Shown piece after piece: positions 57,613 to 64,000 of a stretch of DNA of 64,000 nt (positions are counted from its first letter, which is position 1; every line of letters begins with the position of its first letter). The notes beneath the pieces are model-generated. The model made no database searches, was not told where the DNA came from, and saw only the letters and a program-made list of their open reading frames with translations. Source of the DNA: Emydura subglobosa (Eukaryota > Chordata > Testudines > Chelidae); contig ML679971.1 of NCBI GenBank assembly GCA_007922225.1, forward strand, positions 1,387,521-1,451,520, in the 5' to 3' direction. The position numbers were made by a program, and so were the translations under genes.

Positions 57613-57700
57613 GGGCCAGATCCTCCTCTTATATAAATTGGCATAGCTCAACAGAAGTCAGTAAAGCTATGGTGATTTATACCAGATGAAGATCTGGTCC
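57613..57700. repeat. 88-bp palindromic MITE-like element, best copy
   Basis: GGGCCAGATCCTCCTCTTAT, AAATTGGCATAGCTCAACAG, mirrored by AAAGCTATGGTGATTTATAC and CAGATGAAGATCTGGTCC. Could form one long hairpin. Confidence 0.75.
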
Positions 57701-59184
57701 AATATTTGGATGCAAATATTGAACTTAATCTCCCCCAAAAATGCAGGGGTGCTTAGGTCTACAGGTTTGGAGTGAAGGGTATTTTGTTTCAAACTCATCT
57801 GTAAGCATTAGTCAGGACTTTTTAAAGTAGGCAAACCAGGTTGGGGGAGGAAGGAGGACTTGCAAAACTTAGAAAATAAGTCAAATTTTAAAAGTCTAAA
57901 GGTTGTGTTCTGCCAATTAGTTGTGTTGTTCTGACTTTTCACTTTCTTAAGGCTAAAAATGTATCTTGAGCTTCTGGTTTCTTTGTTGTATAGAAGGTTC
58001 GTTTTTTATTCTCTAAATTATTTTGTTTAAAATAATCCTTAACAAAGAAAATACAAGTTTTAGTTGATCACAGCTGGGGAGGACTGTGGACAACATCACA
58101 TAACAAAGTTTGTCCTGTTCCTTCAGGGAAAGATGGCATGTCCAATTACCCTTACTTTGAGTCCTTGGGGGAAAAAGTCTATTTGGAAAATAGTGACAGA
58201 GCAGGGCTTATATACTGATTTACTGTCTGAGGAGATAGTTTTCAATGTTCCATAGTCCAGAAAACTTGACAGTCCTGATTTCATAAAGCAAAATGAATTT
58301 GCAATTTCTTCTATCTATCTCTCTATCTATCTATCTATAGCATCAGAGTTCATTCTGTTACCTCAACATCCTTACAGCTTGAGTAACTCTATTCTGCATG
58401 CATAACTTCCTCTTGTGATTTCTACTGGAAAAAAATATTCTTCACTTTTTGTCCTCAAGTGTTATGTAGTGTGACCTAAGTTAAACAATTATTGTGGTCC
58501 ACTTCAGAGGTGGCTTCACATCAGTGGTCCAACATTACTTCTACTATAGTAAAGTTAATTCAGCACTTGAATAGGAAGTCAGTGAAGCATTGCCTTGATT
58601 AAGGAAAGAGTATAGGGTATTGAATAACCTTTTGAATACTCATGCCTTACAACACATGTGTTTTAAATATCTCAGTACTAATCTAAGTATTGGTACACCT
58701 GACTCTTTGTTATAAAGTCTGAGAGACAGAGATAATTTATCTGAACATGCAATTCATAAAATAATAACTGTTTATAAGTGTGTGACAAATATTTGCTGAC
58801 TACAGAGCATCTGGGGAATTTTGTCATATAGGCAACCTATCATGTAATCTGAAATATTGTCTTATTTTCATAAGAGCAAAGTTTGCCTTAGGGTTTACTG
58901 TTAATTAATCATGTCCAAATATTAACCGACATCCATTCTTGGGTGTGAGCAAAACTCCCCCCAGGACACTTCCTCTGGAAAATTTAGCATTTTTAAAGCC
59001 AAGTGGGATGAAATACTTTTATAAAGGTGGCAATTGTGTACAAGGGAGAGAAATTTCACACTGGTTGGGGGAAGAGAGGAAGAGAGTGAGTGGCTCCAGG
59101 GAACCAGATGAGTAGGAAGTCTCCAGCTTTGATGGAATTTCATCAAAGAAGGGAGAAGAATAGATGTACTCCAGCAGACTCCAC
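57701..59184. other. No recognisable gene; (CTAT)n microsatellite
   Basis: CTAT/CTCT repeat at about 58310-58338. Nothing else recognised. Confidence 0.45.
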
Positions 59185-59340
59185 TCTCAATTATAATGGT
59201 GTAAATCCAGAGTAACTCTGCTGAGGCCAGCAACCTGACATCTGATCTTGCTTACATCAGTCTTACACTCTTGTAACTCCACAGACTTTAATGAAGTTAT
59301 TCCAGATTTACACTAATGTACATGAGGGAAGAATTTAATC
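59185..59340. repeat. One and a half palindromic MITE-like elements
   Basis: Half element GGTGTAAATCCAGAGTAACT (59194-59225), then a fuller one: GATCTTGCTTACATCAGTCT, GTAACTCCACAGACTTTAAT, GAAGTTATTCCAGATTTACA. Confidence 0.5.
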
Positions 59341-61549
59341 TGCTGAGAAATCCATTTGTATTAGATTAGTAATTTACTGTGAAAGGAATGGTTCTGCTAA
59401 ACAGATTAGCCAATACGGGATCTTAACATAAAAAATTAGTTGGTTGGGAAGCTTTAAAAGGATATTAAAAGTAATGGTATGGAGGCCGAGTGGCACAATG
59501 TATTCAGTCTATTTGTCTTTCATCTAAATATGAATTGAACTTTCTTAAAATTTCAATGACACTTTACATCAATTGCCAAAAACAATGCAGTACCATAGTT
59601 TTTTGGACAACAACTGCAGAACACTGTAGTATTTGTATAAGGGAAAGAAGAGATACAATCACAGATGAAATAGGATTGACAATTTCAGTATTCCCACAAA
59701 GCCTGCTCACAGTTCAGCCTGATTAGCAATAATAAGCTTTCTCTGAAACTGTCATTCCATTAATAGAAGTACGGCTTTCAGTAGTACTTCCAGTGTTATA
59801 CTTCCCAGGATGACAACATTTATCACAGTATCATTGACCTACATGCACTCACAAGTAATAAAACAGGCAAAATATCTGTATTTCCCCATTAGACCCCTTG
59901 AATATCCTGAAGGTGTTTATCTGTCATAAGAGTAAAATGATATTCAAATTAAGTTATCACCAACTAGAGATTTCACATTTTCACAAATCAGCAGCGTTCT
60001 TCAAATCATTCAAACACAGGGTGAAAGGAAATCAAAAGCTTTACATTAAGAAGCATGAACAAAGCATTAAAATGTATTGTGATCTGTCTATGTAGCTATA
60101 ATATATTGAACTAGAACCACAATGGTATCTGAGTTTAGGCCATGTGCTTTGGTGTATTTCCTGTAGAAGTTTATCTTTGTTACTTGGTTTATGGTATTAG
60201 ATTAATGTCCTTTAAAAAGAACAAAGATGATCCATTTTGTCACTAGCTACCGGCCCATATAATGTCACCTATGGGAGCAGTGGGAGCACAAAGCATTCCC
60301 TTAATCTCCTGTGTAGACTATATGTATTGTAGGGAACTGCATAGAAAAACAGCCTTCATGGGGATGTTACTTCCCTTCGTATCCAGGAGGATAGGAATGG
60401 ATGAAGCAGAGCTGAGCCAGCACAGAGCGGCAAGGACTCTGCTATGGGATTATAGCAGATTATGTCCTCCCTGGAGCTAGGGGGCAACCAGAGAGGGAAT
60501 TGTGAGTCCAAGAGTCGCAGTTCCGTCCCATGTCTGCTTTTGAGTTAGGGCCGCACTGCGGCAGGGATGGAATCCGATTCTCCAAGACACTATTCGACTG
60601 CTTTAACCATGAAGCTGTCCTTTTTCATTCAGCAGTCTGCTCCTTTATTTTCTACACACCTATCGACTTCTGCAACAAATAAGGCTAGAGTCCTACCGAC
60701 AGCTGCCTCTTTCACTACATAACCCTGCTTCATCCCCATACCAGGGTCCATACTGTGCACTGAATGAGGCAGCGGTCCTGCAGAAATCGTAGTATGTGAT
60801 TATGTAATTAAAGACTGTTATAATGTGTACACACAAGTTAGGGCGAGGGGGCAAATTAAAGTTGAATGGACAACCTTAATTCTGGCATTTCCTAACTTTT
60901 GAGTGCTTGATTTTGCAAACTTAATGTTCTTTTAATATAGTTTTTTGTGGGATTGTGAGGGAATTGTGCACTAGTGGGGACAGACCTTTCTGCCTCTTGC
61001 CTCAAAGCCTGATCGTTTCTGCCTCTGTCTATAGCAGTCTGCTCTTGTGCCAGTCCTCTCGCTTCCCTCCCCAAGTCCATGTCCCAGTCTCCCCCTCTCA
61101 TGCAGAGACGTTAGCTGCCAAACTTGAACACGTTTATACTGAGCGTGTGTGAAGTGGGATATTTCAGAGGTGTATAACTTGGCCAAGCACAGGAAGTTTT
61201 CCACGGGAATGCCAAAAGGCATATCCTTACACAAAGGCCACCCAACCCCCCTGTGCCAATTTTCATGTTCTTGCTCCACAGTATGGAGGCACTCATGATC
61301 TCAATGAAACTATCATAAGAATGTTTTGAATATGAGCAAAACAATGTATTTTTTACCTTAATCTCCTGCTCCAAAATGGGTGAATCGCATTGGGCAAAAC
61401 AAAAAACAAAACAAAAAATACCAGCCTGAAAACAGGTCTGGAAGGGGGCATACTGGCCCATTAAGCCTAACAGGAGGCCAGAAGACCCCATTACAGTGAT
61501 ATTGGTCTGAGCACAGTTTCAGAAACTGGCCGAAACCAGAAAAGAGTAA
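59341..61549. other. No recognisable gene
   Basis: Unique-looking DNA. A tRNA-like SINE head may remain at 60577-60625 (TGCTTTAACCATGAAGCTG). Short open frames carry no domain. Confidence 0.4.
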
Positions 61550-62080
61550 GTGGTCCCAAGGAGTTAGCTGTGGGATGGGAAGATCCCAGGACATTGTCAC
61601 TTAAGATCCTGGGGAAAGGAGCTCTGCAGTGTAGAGGCAGGGCTCTCTTCACTCCCAGACAATCAGGAGAAGATTTCAGAAGGAGGAGAGTATATATGAC
61701 GTCTTTCCTCTCAGAACAGGGGGTGTGCGGACACAGAAAGGAAGCCTGAGCCAGAAGGCTAAGCGTCTGCTGAGCAGAATAAGGTCTCTGCAGATGACAC
61801 GAGTGTTGTAGATAGGTATAAACTACAGGGTTAAAGTGATGGACCTGGCATTTGGGACACTGAGAACTGTTTTGAATTGCTTTAGGCTACTGACCCAGTT
61901 TCAGGGGACAGCTGGTGATAGCCTGAAAGGAGCTCCCCAGGGGACAGGAAGAGAGAGAGCAGCGGGAGGGCCATGTGAAAATATCTCTAGTCACGGGGGA
62001 GAGGGGACCTGGTGAATGGCAACCCCACCACAAGGGTCCTATGATGAGATGCCCCAGGCCACCTTAACTGAAAGTGTCAC
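61550..62080. other. Unassigned block with TATA-like box, possibly LTR-derived
   Basis: GC-richer than its surroundings, with GAGAGTATATATGACGTC near 61687 and purine-rich sequence downstream. No TG...CA ends or duplication found. Confidence 0.2.
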
Positions 62081-62361
62081 AACCAGTTCTGCCTAAAATA
62101 TAAGCCTTTATGATAGTTTTTCAAGGAATATAACTCAGATACACAGGTTAGGACAAAAATCAGACTAGCCAGCATCAACTACGGTATCTATTTAAGAGGT
62201 ATACCCTGTTAGAAATCTAGTTGTGCAATACTAGATGACTTCCTAGAAAAGAACCGCTCCCAGGATTGTGTCTGACATTTGTCATGTTGCTTGCTTCAAG
62301 CAAAGTTGTATCTATCTATAATCTACCTATGTTGTATACAGTGTTGTTATAGCAGTTTTGG

Positions 62362-62440
62362 TCCCAGGATATGAGAGAGACAAGGTGAGTGAGGTACTAT
62401 CTTTTATTGGATCAGCTTCTGTTGGTGAGGTAGGTGAGAA
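62362..62440 (-). repeat. Interspersed repeat, reverse copy of 33956-34035
   Basis: GAGAGAGACAAGGTGAGTGA, TTTTATTGGATCAGCTTCTG, TTGGTGAGGTAGGTGAGA. Confidence 0.55.
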
Positions 62441-62599
62441 CCTGGCTGACAGTATTAGTTGCTTCCGCGGCCTCTACCGAGACCATGTGGTAGACCATGT
62501 AGTAGCCTGTGTCATAGGAACTGTACAATGCATCATGAGAGATAGTCCTTTCACCCAAAGAGATTACAATCTAAAAACGGCAGGGCTGGTCATAAGTCT

Positions 62600-62720
62600 T
62601 CTGATGGAACATTTTTTTTTCTGCTGCAAAATGCCGATTTGTCAAAAACTAAATGTTTTGTGGAAACCTCTTGATTTTGACAAAATTTTGTTTGGAAAAA
62701 AAATTGTAACAAAGGGGCAT
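62600..62720. repeat. AT-rich fold-back repeat, partial
   Basis: AAAATGCCGATTTGTCAAAA, TTGATTTTGACAAAATTTTG, TTTGGAAAAAAAATTG. Confidence 0.45.
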
Positions 62721-63246
62721 ACAGGCCCCTCCCTGTCAAAGAAAGAGCTAATGAGAGCTTGTGGGCCCAGAGGGCCCCAGCCTGCTACAACTACAGCAGA
62801 TGTTAGGCATGGAGCAGGGAGGAAAACGGAGGAAAATTTACCAGTTCAGGAGTGACCAGGAAGGAGAGCAGGTTGTTTCTCTGGATGAAAGAGAAGCCTG
62901 GTTGCCTCCACAGACTGGGGTAGCCTTGATGGTCAGATGAGCCTCCTAGTGGAAGGAATGACCCAATCCCAGCAGATTGACAAAATACTGACTGAAGACA
63001 AGTCCTGAATATAATGGCAGTGTTCATTGGATGACTCTGGATTTGAGTTGTGGTTTTTCTGACTTATTTTGCATCATAACACCCCAGAAGAGAGAGGACT
63101 GAAGTGTGCCTTGGCCAGAGGGTTAAACCACTGCTACATTGGACCTCACAAGGGGTAGCAAACCTTCCAGCAGAGACCCAGGGCTGGGTGAATCATGTCT
63201 GGACAGGCCACAGAAGCAAACCCAATCACACAGCACATTCTGATAA

Positions 63247-63478
63247 GGTTGAAATGTTCCATTATGACCTTTCAGAATGGAATATTTTAATTTCTATTTT
63301 GAAATTAATTTTCATTTCAATATTTATATTATAATATATATGTTGCATAATTTCCTTTTTGTGGGAAACGTCAGTGTTTTGTTTATTTTCATTCCATTTC
63401 AGAATGGAGAACAATTTAAAATTGCCGAATTTTGGCAAAATGGAAAACCTGGTCCTCATCCCCTTCCATTCCCAGCTC
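63247..63478. repeat. AT-rich fold-back repeat with CCCAGCTCTA end
   Basis: GTTGAAATGTTCCATTATGA, long ATT-rich centre, AATTTTGGCAAAATGGAAAA, ending CATTCCCAGCTCTACTA, the inverse of the TTAGAGCTGGGCGGGAAT start at 46424. Confidence 0.6.
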
Positions 63479-63654
63479 TACTAATTAGACAAGATGAACT
63501 TAGGGCAAGAAAGGAAAAGATTTTTGTCCAAGGTCAGTGGAGGAACCAGGGTCTACCAATTCCCAATTTAATGGCTAATACACTAGACCTTGCTGCCTCT
63601 TCTGATAAGGGTACGTCACTCTCTTTTTCTTACTTACCGGAGAAGCTTTGCTCT

Positions 63655-63775
63655 ACACACCAATTTTACAGAGTGCTTGTTCGAGGCACACAGGGATAGT
63701 GACTTGCCCAAGTTCAAGCTGCCAGAACAAGGAATAGAACATGGAAGTCCCAATCCGAGCAGTTCACACTCTTGC
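63655..63775 (-). repeat. SINE fragment, antisense
   Basis: CAATTTTACAGAGTGCTTGT, GATAGTGACTTGCCCAAGTT, GAATAGAACATGGAAGTCCC. Confidence 0.55.
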
Positions 63776-64000
63776 TATTCCACATTGGTCAGTTATTAAA
63801 GACACTTTGAATTTTCTCAGTGATTTATTTCACAGTAAGTATTTTTCCTCCAACTGGAATGTTTTCCTTTCTACCATCTCAACCACCTCTTCCTCATGGA
63901 TGCTCTTCCTCTTGTCATTAAAGAATTGTTCTGTTTCACTATGCTGGTGGGTACATGCATCTCCCTCTGTTTCCCAGGAAGTCCTCACCATGCATTTAGG

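Noticed and set aside
58310..58338. CTAT repeat considered as a CRISPR-like or regulatory array
   Set aside because: Plain tetranucleotide microsatellite without spacers.
62358..62855. 165-codon plus frame
   Set aside because: Begins in an interspersed repeat and crosses an AT-rich fold-back repeat; no domain.

Overview
The window looks like intergenic or intronic DNA from a reptile, most likely a turtle (a crocodilian is the alternative). The basis is the repeat content: many CR1 LINEs ending in ATTCTATG octamers, tRNA-headed SINEs, and palindromic MITE families of the kinds I associate with these lineages. This is recognition from memory, not a database search. I found no host protein-coding exon, tRNA, rRNA or CRISPR array. 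Apart from one CR1 ORF2, the open frames are short chance frames or pieces of transposable elements.

Layout. 0-12.7 kb: mostly unique AT-rich DNA with old SINEs and palindromic MITEs. 12.7-27.7 kb: CR1 fragments on both strands. An old plus-strand CR1 (17.8-20.3 kb) is split by a 494-bp solo LTR, and an antisense CR1 (20.7-23.1 kb) is split by a 1024-bp solo LTR. Both have target-site duplications that can be read directly. 27.8-32.7 kb: a Ty3/gypsy-like element (LTR/leader plus gag) whose gag is interrupted by a young, 5'-truncated CR1 of about 3.1 kb. That CR1 carries the end of ORF1 and an almost intact ORF2 (endonuclease plus reverse transcriptase). 32.7-37.6 kb: DNA transposons, including a GC-rich hAT-like element with a perfect 8-bp duplication. 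41.3-42.7 kb: a second young CR1 truncated within the RT. 52.9-53.8 kb: an old CR1 with an insertion in its 3' tail. 54.7-55.9 kb: a second copy of the 1-kb LTR family, with a 10-N assembly gap in its minisatellite.

Most interesting points. (1) In the young CR1, ORF1 ends GCT TTA AAC TAG, so a textbook -1 slippery heptamer (TTTAAAC, correctly phased) touches the ORF1 stop. ORF2 lies in the -1 frame and is open without a stop or ATG from that heptamer onward, which suggests programmed frameshifting. (2) Five SINE copies carry a palindromic element at the same point in their body. (3) The 1-kb LTR family contains Pro/Glu-rich repeats readable in both copies and an identical 16-bp motif in its U3. 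(4) There are several clean nested insertions that give relative ages.
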